Positions 1-11,200 of a stretch of 64,000 nucleotides of DNA are shown piece after piece. The position numbers and the translations under genes were made by a program. The stretch is taken from NCBI GenBank assembly GCA_947462335.1, contig OX381721.1:12041910-12105909 (forward strand). The letters run 5' to 3'. The stretch is from Harmothoe impar (Eukaryota; Annelida; Polychaeta; Phyllodocida; Polynoidae). Each line of letters begins with the position of its first letter. Position 1 is the stretch's first letter. The notes beneath the pieces are model-generated. The model worked only from the letters and a program-made list of their open reading frames with translations, was not told the origin of the DNA and ran no database searches.

Positions 1-23
1 TGTGGTGTAATTAATCAACACCG

Positions 24-61
24 CGGCCCCTCTTTAGGGGCCACACAATAAACAAAGAATA
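24..61 (+). repeat. Histone-like 3' stem-loop repeat, copy 1
   Basis: A 38-bp sequence identical to 1174-1211. It contains GGCCCCT, loop CTTT, AGGGGCC (7-bp stem, 4-nt loop), then ACAC and a purine-rich tail ACAAAGAAT. This resembles metazoan histone mRNA 3' ends (stem-loop followed by a purine-rich downstream element), but the canonical stem is 6 bp with loop TTTC or similar. I see no histone reading frame upstream, although only 23 bases of upstream sequence are available here. It could be the end of a histone gene outside the window, a relic, or an unrelated repeat. Confidence 0.45.
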
Positions 62-609
62 AAAAGGGTAGACCTTAGGTTTAAAGTGAATCTCCCAGGA
101 TTTTGGCGAAGTCGACAAAGGGGTAGATAACAGATTAACCTGCAAGAGACTATACGCAAACCTTGATACTCTCAGAGGGGGAGTCCCATATTGCGGACTT
201 GTGGTCAGATCTATCCCTTCTAGGGGGCAAGTTGCATGTCGTAAATGTCTACTACAGACATTGGGATATATTGTTAATCTTACTCTAGGGTCTCCATAAT
301 TAGACCCTGAATCCGTTGTTAAACGGGTGTGAGGGGGTGGTAACTAATACTTATGAGATGTTAGCTTAGTTCATAGTCTCCTTACCAATTTTCACTTGAC
401 CAGGCTGGCAGAGCCAACTAGTCTAGGTAATTATAACCACAAGGGCGGCTACTCAAGATCTAAGTAGACCTACTACTACGAGATTGTCTTTTTGGTCCTT
501 CTGCTGCTTAGTTATTACATCCTCCAGTCTAGCTCGCCACACCCTTTGAGCAGCACCACCATTGCCTCGGTAAAAGTGTAGGGTGTGTGCTTTCCACCTT
601 CAGGTATCC

Positions 610-675
610 ATAGATTCGATCACTATCACCCCCCTTGAAATGACTTCAGCTGTTAATTAGGGCGTAAAGCCACCA
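610..675. repeat. Dispersed direct repeat R, copy 1
   Basis: About 64 bp beginning TAGATTCGATCAC and ending GGCGTAAAGCCACC. It matches 3412-3477 with roughly ten mismatches in the same orientation. The similarity reaches back to CTCGGTAAAAG in both copies, with an extra insertion here. Function unknown; it suggests that parts of the first 4 kb are an old duplication. Confidence 0.6.
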
Positions 676-1173
676 ACCAAGTCCCTGTCAAAAGATGTGA
701 ATAACGAAACGCGCTAGTATAGTTCTCCGCTCTTTCGTCAGATGGTGCCACAATAGGGGTTTTGTACATTCCTACGATGCTCGCGAACATTTCAACGCAT
801 AATGAGCTACATAGGCAACAAAGCGCGCTTCTAATATATTAAAATATAAAAAACAATTCAATATTGTGTATTTCTGATAGAAATGAGGCGGTTTCCTTAA
901 ATACCGACTAAACTATAGCGAGATGAAAAATACCACACCATATCTAAGGCTTTATAAAAAACTATAGAAAGTCAGAACCTCACACGGATCAGCATTCTGT
1001 TTGCAACGGATCACCCCTGACCCACTGGTCCTCGCATGCCACACACGGCTCTGCCGTGTTTGAGCTTTGAGGTATCACCCATCAAGTGATCCATGCCGCC
1101 CAACATGAAGCGTAATTAATAGCTGCTGTTGCATAGCACAGTGGCAGCATCTAACTAACTCTAAAGAGTTAGT

Positions 1174-1211
1174 CGGCCCCTCTTTAGGGGCCACACAATA
1201 AACAAAGAATA
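1174..1211 (+). repeat. Histone-like 3' stem-loop repeat, copy 2
   Basis: The second exact 38-bp copy of the stem-loop at 24-61, 1150 bp downstream in the same orientation. It is preceded by AACTCTAAAGAGTT, a separate perfect palindrome. The 150 bases upstream contain no recognisable histone C-terminus in any frame, so this is an orphan stem-loop. Flanking sequence outside the 38 bp is not shared between the copies. Confidence 0.45.
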
Positions 1212-1477
1212 CCCTGAATCTGGGACCTGCGGGCGAGGGCCCCAACTGTGAAGTCATTATTGGCCACATTGGTAATATCAATTAAAACTTTAGACAACAC
1301 CCACCTTAAGTATCATTAACGGACAATATCAATGAACTCAGCATCCGCCTGGTTACCACATTTAGCACCAATTTTACAACTCACAGGGGCCACACTAGCC
1401 TCACCGCGCTTTTTTATTGCTCTGCTGATTTCTCCAATCCAAAACATGAGGTATCTAGTCTAGCTGTGAGCTCATTG

Positions 1478-1540
1478 GGCCAAACAAAAAAATAATCCGT
1501 GTTCAGGTAACATGGTCCAAAAAAAAATAGGGTAGGTCTA
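1478..1540 (+). mobile_element. Possible Harbinger-type MITE end, fragment
   Basis: This starts GGCCAAAC, an A-run, then GTTCAGGTAACATGG and later GGGTAGGTC. The order matches the left terminal inverted repeat of the family at 7758, 12175, 20747 and 51981. No matching right end was found downstream, so it is at most a solo end. Confidence 0.35.
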
Positions 1541-2078
1541 CGTCGCCTAAGGCGACGAAAGCGCGTCAAAGCGTTTACAGGGTTCGAGCCCGTGAGCTGC
1601 TCCTTGGGGCTGCAAAAAACGCTTAGACACTGAAATCCCATAGGGAAAAAATTTTGGGTTTTTGGACTTTAGGCCTTAATTTGAGGGTGATCCCGGGCTG
1701 ATAGAAAAATAATTCTTGGACGAGCGGATAGCTCTGGATCTCTTTTATCTAAAACAGCGAAAAATTGATTATGGTTTCGCCGCAATTCATCCGACGGGGG
1801 GTAATCAGCCCCCCCCCTCTGCCAATCAAGGCAGTGAATCTTGGCGACCGTGCGATCACTCACGGCCACCGCGACGAACCGACAGAAGAGATCGGCATCT
1901 TAGTATGATTCGTGTGACCTACTTAGAGGCTCACACGGTGGAGGTGTGTCCGGCGTTCGGCGCGCTGATTGGCTACTGGTGGGAGGCGCTGTGCCGCGTC
2001 AAGAACTTCACCTATTTGGGGCGGCTGTTAAAGGCGCACTGAGTTGAGGTGCACCTTTAAGCAAGAGCGCGATCCGGC

Positions 2079-2167
2079 CTAGTCTTGCGGACCTCTGTTT
2101 AGAGAGTGTAGCAAGCGGCTATGTCGCGCTCTCCAACCACAGGCTTAACAGTGGTCCGCAAGACTAG
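2079..2167. repeat. Inverted repeat, 15-bp perfect arms
   Basis: The arms CTAGTCTTGCGGACC (2079-2093) and GGTCCGCAAGACTAG (2153-2167) are perfect complements separated by 59 bases. Part of the spacer can also pair (GAGAG with CTCTC, CTGTT with AACAG), giving a branched hairpin about 89 nt long. Just upstream (2030-2060) TTAAAGGCGCAC faces GTGCACCTTTAA as a second imperfect inverted repeat. It may be a small foldback element or a structured RNA; nothing shows transcription. Confidence 0.6.
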
Positions 2168-2404
2168 AGTGCAAGACGCGTGCACACACAGACCGAACAG
2201 ACACACACAGACCCACACACCCACACACTCCTATCAGTGAGACGTCTAGCAGATTCGGGAGAGGCGACCAGGGAGGTACTCTCGGCTAGCGGCCACTAAT
2301 TGCCTGTTTAGATAAGGCACAGAAACAAGGGTGATGACAGACTACGTGTTCAAGCAGCCAACATGCCCTGACACTTGATAATGGGTGTGGACCGCTAAAT
2401 TCGA

Positions 2405-2600
2405 TATGGTGACATGACCATTTCTTATAATCGACAAACGACATGAGGTCTAATGACAAGTGACATGAGGCCCAAAAAATCATAGTGACAGGTGACATGA
2501 ACATTTCTTAAAATCGACATGGGATATGAACATTATTAAGTGACATTGTCATGTGACATGGTCATTTTCTAAGATCGACATTCGACATGGGGACCCCCTA
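2405..2600. repeat. Repeat with GACATG / ATCGACAT motifs
   Basis: Three loose units of the type GTGACATGANCATTTC...AATCGACAT occur in tandem, at about 2411, 2490 and 2556. The same words appear on the opposite strand at 39040-39175, so this is a dispersed repeat rather than a local tandem array. No coding potential was recognised. Confidence 0.55.
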
Positions 2601-2718
2601 TCCAGAGCCCCTTGATAGATGACAGCTGTTGTGTGTAAGAAAAGTGTATGCCTCACAATCAAAAGATGATAAAAGGCTTTATCCCACTCGATGTGGGTTT
2701 TGAATCAAATATCAAGGG

Positions 2719-2741
2719 ATCAAATATCAGATCGATATTTG
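2719..2741. repeat. Short perfect hairpin
   Basis: TCAAATATC and GATATTTGA form a perfect 9-bp stem around AGATC. It sits in AT-rich DNA and may be a transcription-factor site or chance. Confidence 0.4.
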
Positions 2742-3411
2742 ACGTCGTCAAGTGATATCTGACGTTGTCAATCACTTTTACTATGTAGTCAAGGTCGTAA
2801 AAACAGAGCCCCCTGATTGGTCAACAGCATGAATGAAAGTTGCATCTCAAACTTTTAATACTCGGTATGGGGCCCCGTGGGGCTGGGACCAATATTTGCA
2901 ATTTTCGGAAATACTGTCGAGAATTTCTAGATGGAAACACCTTGTCTGGGGTAATTTGACCTCTACTCTTCGATATTCAAGTAATACTCAAGCTATTCTG
3001 ACTCTAAACATGAGTAAAACGGTCATTTACCAGCGTTATCGGCAGCGCCGACATCAACAACTGCTGATCTCCCTTGGTTACATGACCCAGCTCCGTTTCT
3101 AAGGCCTCATGGATCGGGGCCCTGAAGGGGGATCTGCAGAGGCCCTATATCGGGCCCTAGATATGTACATTATATTAATATCTCATAACTTAATTTACTC
3201 TAAAATCTTTTGATAGTTCATAACCTTGACCCTTATCTCCTTTTCTCGCGGGATAAAGATAGAATTTGGTTGTTGGCGTGGCCTCTCGTGGATATCTGCT
3301 CTTCTCCACGGCACCTCTCGAGCCCCCTGCGGGGCCTCTAGGGGCTGCTAGACGTCTCTCTGCTATGTAGTGTGGGATGTAAAAGAACCCTTGTCTCGGT
3401 AAAAGGGCCAA

Positions 3412-3477
3412 TAGATTCGATCACCATCACCGCTCTTGAAATGACCATAGCTGTTAACTAAGGCGTAAAGCAACCCA
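3412..3477. repeat. Dispersed direct repeat R, copy 2
   Basis: Second copy of the element at 610-675 (TAGATTCGATCACC ... GGCGTAAAGCAACC). It is followed directly by a CCCACACA microsatellite (3473-3506, four and a bit 8-bp units). Confidence 0.6.
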
Positions 3478-4367
3478 CACACCCACACACCCACACACCC
3501 ACACATTTTTCTGTATGAGCCTTCAGACCTCAAGCTGCTCAGTGTACGGGACTAGGTTTTGTCATAGGCCCTACGGACGCTACTCAAGGTAAAAATAAGA
3601 GAGCTGTCTCACCATGACATTGGGCTGGCTGTAGTTTTTTATGTTTCGGTACCTACAACCAAAACAGCCAGTACCCGCCCCAGGGCTTCATGTCGCACGC
3701 GGGAAAAGTATAACGGTGGCGCCAACTGTCGGAATAGCGGGTACACTACGTCAGTAGTTCTTTTGTTCTCCGCTGAGTGACTGGGCGAAATGTAGTCGGT
3801 AGCTCTATTTTCTGTGCACTGTTCTGTTCATTTTCTACACTTAACACTTAAATAGACCGCGTGTTTGTACAAGCTAACCGTTTTTATCAGTGCAAAAATT
3901 AAATAAGCATCGGATAGAACACTAAAAAAATGAGAAAGTAATCCAGCGCTTAGTATAAGGCACCAGTTTTATCATGAGACACCGAAAGTCTGGTTTTTTT
4001 AAGGTGGATAAGACAGTCGACTGAGAGCTCCAAACTAACCAAAAACGTACCAGAGGGAGAACGTACCCGACAGGGCAGGGGCCTTCTACACCCCGGCTCT
4101 GATTGATGAGCAAGCGACAAGTGCTACAGAGGGCCTATTCCTCTTTTGAGGTGGGCCCGAAATTGAACAAAAGAATAAACTCAAGAAAAAGCCTTAGGCT
4201 TAAAAGAGTTGTAGATACTGATTTTAACGAAGAAGTCACATTCATTAGTTTACAAATAGCCCGTGTAAGTACGCCCATGTCTTGCTTATTTCTCATAGGG
4301 TTGTAAGATAGTCACATCATGATGCACATCATCATAAACGCAATCATGATACCTTTCATTGTAAGTA

Positions 4368-4414
4368 GACTCGCCTCTCTGCCCTCTCTTTTAGAGAGGG
4401 CAGAGAAGCGAGTC
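4368..4414. repeat. 21-bp near-perfect hairpin with 5-nt loop
   Basis: Left arm 4368-4388 and right arm 4394-4414 pair at 20 of 21 positions (one C/A mismatch) around TTTTA. The arms are purine/pyrimidine asymmetric (CTCTCTGCCCTCTC / GAGAGGGCAGAG). The loop is short for an animal pre-miRNA, so a foldback repeat is the more likely reading. Confidence 0.55.
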
Positions 4415-4543
4415 TCACTCTTAAAAAACCCTGCCCCTCCCCCCCTCCCCCCCTCCCCCCCCATGCATCTTAAAGAGTGCCCCCCAGAGTGCCCCTCTCC
4501 CCCCCTCCTAGAAAAAAAGAGCCGTATTTTTAAATTATTTTTT

Positions 4544-4580
4544 AGCAAGCTTTTTCAGCTTGCTTTTTTTTTCTTTTTTT
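4544..4580 (+). repeat. Hairpin followed by T-tract
   Basis: AGCAAGCT (4544-4551) and AGCTTGCT (4557-4564) form a perfect 8-bp stem with loop TTTTC, followed by runs of eight and seven T. The shape is that of an intrinsic terminator. In an animal nucleus, the T-runs alone would stop pol III. No gene ends here, so it is reported only as a structure. Confidence 0.4.
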
Positions 4581-4635
4581 AAATTTATTTATCCATCAAA
4601 ATCTCAAGTGACTTATTTTGAAAGCCAACCTAGTA

Positions 4636-4892
4636 GTCACGTGACCCCCTTAAGTAGGTCACTTCCCGTCACGTGACCTATTTGAATTTCCCGCCAACAT
4701 GGTGGTCACGTGACCCTCTTAAGTAGGTCACTTCCGGTCACGTGACCTATTTGAATTTCCCGCCCAAAGGTCACGTGACCGGAAGTAGGTCACTTCCGGT
4801 CACGTGACCTATTTGAATTTCCCGCCAAAAGGGAGGCCTCTCATTGGCTGCTTTTGAATTTCCCGCCAAAAGGGAGGCCTCTGATTGGCTGC
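4636..4892. promoter_or_regulatory. Promoter-like array of E-box, ETS, E2F and CCAAT motifs
   Basis: Repeated motifs seen directly are GTCACGTGAC (E-box, several copies from 4636), ACTTCCGGT / ACCGGAAGT (ETS), TTTCCCGCC (E2F-type; four copies, each after TTTGAA), and ATTGGCT (inverted CCAAT box) at about 4843 and 4883. At 4769-4809 an E-box and an ETS site form a perfect 18-bp inverted repeat with a 5-nt spacer. The last 80 bases are two 38-39 bp tandem copies of E2F plus CCAAT. This mix is typical of growth and cell-cycle promoters. No first exon was recognised on either side, and repeat-driven amplification is an alternative. Confidence 0.45.
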
Positions 4893-4895
4893 AGG

Positions 4896-5229
4896 TCGAT
4901 TGAGTAATAAACAGTACTTAACTATAGTCCCGTTCCGATACATACTATACTACTACTAACCCTTCACATGTACTTTGCAAGAACAGCTTTATAAAATTAA
5001 ACATCAGAAACATAACCAAAATGTTACATGGGAATTCCGTATGAAAGTACTTCATGACAATGGTCCTTACCATATTCTTAGAGACAGAGATTACAGTAAG
5101 GCCCTGCGGGGGATATGTTTCTATTGTCTGGTTCACAAAGTGGTTGTGTGATGTGTCTAATGGACAGTGATGGAGGCTGGGTCTACCCTCTTTGTATGCA
5201 GAGCTAAGCACTCCCTACCCTCCCAGCAC
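4896..5229. other. Unassigned spacer
   Basis: AT-rich sequence between the promoter-like array and the first block of the tandem array. I see no conserved block, repeat or convincing exon. Confidence 0.4.
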
Positions 5230-8200
5230 TGACTGATATATACGTATACTGATGTACAGCACAAACCTCATTATCTCAATAATCAGCTCCTAGACCAGCT
5301 GTATACCAAACTGGGGAAACTGGAGAAGCTTGCTGTACTTGTATATTTGTGATATTACAGTATGTAGTGTATCTGATAGTGCCATTACTTGCTGACTACC
5401 CAGTCTCCTCCTTAAACCTACTCCACTCCCCAGTGTACTGCCCCGACCACACCTATATAGTCCTACTCCCTTGACACCAGCCCCACCCTCCCTACAGACC
5501 CATCCATCTCAGCCACCGTCATCTTCTCCCCCCGGGTTCTCCCTACACTAGGTCCCAGTAATTATAATGGGTATGGATTGTCTGTAGTTCATTAGATTAA
5601 CATTTGAAGTCTTCACAAAATATCTCAGAACCATCTGGTATATTTGATATTATTGCACAGGACAGCAGCCTTGGGGATATACTGGATATATCTAAAATGG
5701 AGAATATTCAGGTCTAGGGTATTAGTGTTGCATCCAGTACAGTGAGTATTTTATTGAGCCACTTGATGTGCTGCCCAGTGAGCTGCTCATCCTATTTACT
5801 CTGAGAGGCAGGAGTAGGACTGTAAGTAATGTGCTAAGTCTGCCTCCCATTCACATAACACTCAAATGGGCACAGCTGTCTGCCTGTAAATGGTCACAGC
5901 TATAAACACACCAGTCAGCATTCTACACTATGAGTGGATTCTGTACAGTAGAGAGAAGTGATGGCATTTGCCTGCAAGCAAGATTGTAGTTTTTATCTTT
6001 CCCTTAAACATACTTCATATTACTCCTTAGATGATTGCTAGAATTTCTTATTGGATAAAGGGATTGCTTTTGGAGAACCACATACTCATAAAAGAACATA
6101 ATATCATCTCGTGAGTGCTAGGTTTGATTCTTAGTTTTTTTTACCTGTGAGCACATTATTACTCAATATACATCATTATTATTTAGACATCAATTAAAGC
6201 TAAGTATACATACAAAGAAACTAGTGTTCTATACGCCACCTTCACACCCATAAAAAGTCCATATTTAGTTTAATTTCATATTCAATTTCATTTCAATAAA
6301 ATGCTCCCCAACTTAAAATAGGTAGCGATGATATCATGAATTCTGCTTAATATTGTTTAACTATGAGCAAATGAGACTACAAGAGCAAATGTACTATCAT
6401 AGTGATGTTATTGGATTCACATTCCAGAAACCGCTACATGATGTGCACAATGGGGAGTTCTGACTGAGTGCTATATGTAGATATCTGTAATTACCGTAGA
6501 CAAAAGCTGCTGCTGCCATAATTATGTCTAAATGTTAGGTGTTCATCCTCGTTATACACTTTGTACAGGTTTATATTCAGTAAGATCCTACCAGGATTAT
6601 CAATGGCATACCTCCATAGTAAATGTGAGTGGTACATTTAGAACGCTAAGGTAATCAGAGCAAATCCAAATATGAAAATGACTACATTCCCAGTTGGCTC
6701 AAATACTTTACCTTTAGTGTATCAGAATAGGTATTGTTTACAAAACTGCGTACATTATAAAACTGTTCCAGCGACTGTCTTACATGTATATCCAAGGAAC
6801 AGGCCTCCAAATGAATAAGCACTGGGGTGCTTACACACAGTTATGTGGTAGTCTTAATCACATTTGAAGGAGTGTGCTCAGGCTATTCTGTTACTTAGAA
6901 ATAGAAGGAAAAAAGAGGTAGAGAACAGTAGCTGGCAGCGAGAGTCAGAAACACATCAAGAGACACATAGACCACATACAGAGAGAGTGCCAGAAACGGA
7001 CGAAAGATGACTTCCTAATGCTGAACACTATCATATAAAGCCACTATTGTATTTCTGCCAGTCCTCTTCACCACTCCTGCTACACCCCCATACCACATTG
7101 TATGCCTCTACCCTAGTAGGCATACATCTCAGTAACATTACACCATATCACATCAGTTTGTATTTACCATACACCCTCTAGATGGGTATGTGTATCATAT
7201 CTCTGACAACAATATACCCTGTCCAGAAGTAATGTTATAATTCGATTGGTAATGTGATATCTACACCACAGGCTGAGTGCTAAGAGGTGTTGTCACTAAT
7301 GCATATGTATGGGCGTTTCCTGATAATGGATGATGCTATCCCTCTGATGCTGGGTATTTGAGTTTGGATTCCCTGCTTCATTCAATAACATTCGTATATG
7401 ATGTGATGATAACTGCTTTTAAGGCAGTAACCTACATGTTAAATGGCAATCCAAATTTGACTATGTATCAGTTTTCACATTTTCTTCTGTGTACTAACGT
7501 GCCCTAAATGTTATACCCCGTGTGGGTGTTGGGCCTATTGTGCTTAAGTACTGTCGGTTTTTTATCCCATACTTCCCTGCCTAAGAGCAGCAGGAGCTTT
7601 TGGACAGCTTGAGCGGAGGTTTTGGAGACCTTGAGCAGAGGTTTTGCTCATCACGAGGTATCAAAGTACATTGTGCATATCAGTATAGCATAATGGATTT
7701 GTATCCAATGTTGGATAATTACCAGTACTATGTACCATCAATTTACTCTAGTACTAAAGCCAAAAAAAGGTGTGTTTCAGGCAACATGATCGACTCACGA
7801 CTCACCAGAATGACTCAATAATTTCTTCATTGACTAGGAATATCAAGAAGTTGTTGGATATTCACCTTAAAAAGCCATTTCCTCAATTATTCAGGGCTCT
7901 GAGGTCACTGGGAGCTTGTTATTCTTGGAAGAATTTGTAAAAATTGAGAAAAAAATAAAATGAAATGAAAATAAAAATAAATAAAAATCTCCAAAATTGG
8001 GGGAAAAAAATGCTAGGGTCGGCCCTTTTCTGAATCTAGGGTCGGGTTGCCTGAAACACACCTTTTTCTTTTTGGCCTAAATACCCCAATACTATTTCCA
8101 TCGCCAGCTAAAAGTACATAATGCCATATACTGGGACACATTGCACATTGGGATAACGTGATTGAACTTAGACTTAACTGAAACAAAATTAATTACCAAA

Positions 8201-11200
8201 TTTAAAAAAGAAATCACAAAGGCCATTTCATTCTAGAATAGTCTTTCTAACATTGTACAGTGAATCTACAAAAGGCATCCAACCTACAGCCTACCTGACC
8301 CTGGCTTTGGAGGTCACTTATCTGGGACTTTGTAGACAGCTTAGTGCGCCATCTGTAGTCAAAAGAGCAAAGGTAGGCCGCCCACGGGGGTTTGGGTTGC
8401 TTTACTTCAGGATTCTGTGAGTGGTCAGGTTAAAGCCACACTTCAGAGGCTTAGCAAGATGGTGTAGGCTGACATTTGTGTGGGCCGATGAGGCGACTTA
8501 TATTGTTTGTACTATGGAAATCTCCCCAGTATTAAGGAGCGCAGGGAGGAGGGGGCCATGACTCAATCATACAGGCTAGGGGTAACACACCAAAAATACC
8601 ATCTTCTTTGAACGCAAAGACATGAATTATATGCAGTATATATGATACCGTACTGGCTGAGGTTCCAGTCTGTAATATGTATACATACTGGTGCATATTA
8701 AAAAGTCCATCACGTCTTTCCCTCTCCTCTTCTTCCTCCCCTTCACATACCCTCCACTTCCCACCACACAAGCACCCGTTTTGTACACTTGCAGAGCTGG
8801 TCAGCATGGACATCTCTCCGTTTTCATAATCCTGCAGGACGTCTATGAGGGGGTCGTACTGAACTCTATTCTATCACCTCTACCACAGCCCTCGTAAATC
8901 CCTGTTTCCATCCTGCACCTCTGGGCTCCTGCATTTTATAACTGACCATGAGTGGGTATCTGCAGGCCATAGGTGGGCTGTGGAGGAATACGCAATGCGA
9001 GAGAGGGTGTAGGGATGGTGGATCTGGGACTTTTAGGTGGCGTGTCGAGGGTGTGTGTTTTTATACTCTGTTCATATGATGTTTGCAGGAGACATAGAGG
9101 CTTAATAGGTGTAGGGAGAATGGTGCATATAAAGGCATTGAGATTATTAGGCTTTGCAATTATTGGCCATCATCAGAGAAATTATGCCTGGCTCAGTCAG
9201 GGGATAATATTCTAATAATGGACATCGTCATGTTTCTCACCTCCAGAGCTTCCATGGAATTTAATGTGAAATTACAGATAGTCAACATGTATTCGCTATA
9301 TTCTTAAATTCAAAGTCTTCATACCAAAATCTATATTTTCAAAATATGGAGTACACTATCCCATAATTATGTCTTTACCCATTGTGCTGCTTGGTATTGT
9401 CTATTGTCTACGATTAGAGTATAGTGTAGGAGGCTGCCTTGGGCGGTGGTGGGAGATGGCCAGGGTAGAATAGGTCCCTGTGGACTATACTTTCTCTGCA
9501 GGTACTCGGATAGTTTATACATTCTCCTCAGTTTCACTGTCTCCTCAGCTAGGTCCCAGTCCTCGGAGGTTTAGAGATAGAAGCAACTATACAAAACGTA
9601 CTCTGTGTGTGGTACTACTTAAAGTCGGGAGATTCAGTGAGATCCAATATATTGTGAGATCTGCCTGATGATTCTGATTTTATGAGCAAGTTCTGTCACT
9701 GGTTAGGCTGAGCTCATATATTTGGACAAGGCCTTTGATAGACAAGTGACATAACCTTCAGAAGGCTGGTGATGCTCTCCAATGAAGATAAAATGGTCAC
9801 TTAATATTGCATACGTCTCTTTAATACTATACATTAGGTCTATTCCACTCTCTCCTACACCAATTCATTTTTTTAATTTTCAAAGTTCATTCCAAACATA
9901 GATGATTCGTGATAGTTGTTATTTCGTTTAGTTTTGTTTTACATATTTGCTTTCATAGGGACTGGCAAGGGAAAAAGCTTAGCATACATAATTTTGATCT
10001 GCTTGACCCCATTGCATGCACTTTAATGTGTATTGCTTGACCCATTTTTAAAGTCTAATACCTGACATTTAGTTAACCAAAAACAGACTAAACAATCATG
10101 TACATGTGCTTTTACCATCCTTTCTCATTTTAATCTGCTTCCTGATTTCCAGTAACAAATACACTACTCAAATGCCTCCAGGAGCATGGAAGCACCAGCC
10201 CTTCTCATACTAAAAGGTCAGTTCCAGCTTTTATGTGCACTATATTCCCTTTCTCCTGTTGACTACATGTTCCTGGTTTTATGCCCAGCCTGTTGGGAGC
10301 CATACGGGTGACATTAAAAGGGGGATTGCCGATTTCAGACATGGAACAAAATGGCGCTGAAATGAGAAGATGATAGACCCTGTGACGCCATCCAGCCAAT
10401 AATTGTTGAACATAAGTGTGTTTTCTCCATTTTATCTCTGACTTTTCATGTTGGTTTAGTTTTTCATTCTAAGGTTTGTTGTGTTCTTGGATTTCATGTG
10501 GATATATTTCAGAAGCTGATGGGATAAAAAAAGAGAAGGCTGTGTCTCATTGTGTCATTTACACACAATAATCAGAATTAGCTTCTTTTTATCTGGCAAA
10601 CACCCAGGATCAGTTGCTTTAATCTTTTCAAACCTTTGTATACTATTGCTTGCATTTCGTTCAACAGGATCAATTACAGGCACAATGCCCATTGTGATTT
10701 CCTTGGCAGTATTCAGTCACCCACTTATATTGTAGATCATAATCATTGATATAAAAATAAGACAGTTACTCTGATTCTTCGCATTAGCATTGATTGAGTA
10801 ATCAAACTTCTACTTATCATATAAAGGATGCACAGTAGATTTGATAACAATGTATCCCCTTTAAATGCTGCATACCTGAAGGCATGATTATAATTATGTA
10901 TATAAAACATATTGATGTTAAAGTCTTGTCACCCACACAGCTTATGTTTCTGCAAAAACCTACAAAGCCTAGGCGACCATCAGAAATATAATATAGGTCA
11001 TCCTGATATGTTACTGTTCAATCATTCATAAGCTGTTGACTTATATCGAACACTGGCAACATAATACAGTTCTAAAACATGGACTGCTCAGATTATGAAT
11101 CCGAATTGATGTGTACTTTAATAATAAAAAATCCCACCAACAATCATCCCTACAATTTATATTTCTAAAAGGTATTGAAATAAAATCTATCTAGTATGGA

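Larger units (their letters stand above)
62..4630. other. Gene-poor left region with short repeats
   Basis: No convincing gene is visible. Open frames here are short (up to 108 codons at 1716-2042) and show no domain I recognise. The region differs from the following 30 kb: it lacks the tandem unit and holds small direct repeats, hairpins and C-rich tracts, listed separately. A PBS-like TGGCGCCAACTG at 3717-3728 has no identifiable long terminal repeat beside it. Confidence 0.5.

Noticed and set aside
1583..1602. GGGTTCGAGCCCG, like a tRNA T-arm (B box)
   Set aside because: One mismatch in the T-stem, no A box at the right distance and no acceptor stem.
3717..3728. TGGCGCCAACTG, like a tRNA-Lys primer-binding site of an LTR retroelement
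   Set aside because: No LTR ends, polypurine tract or gag/pol traces nearby.
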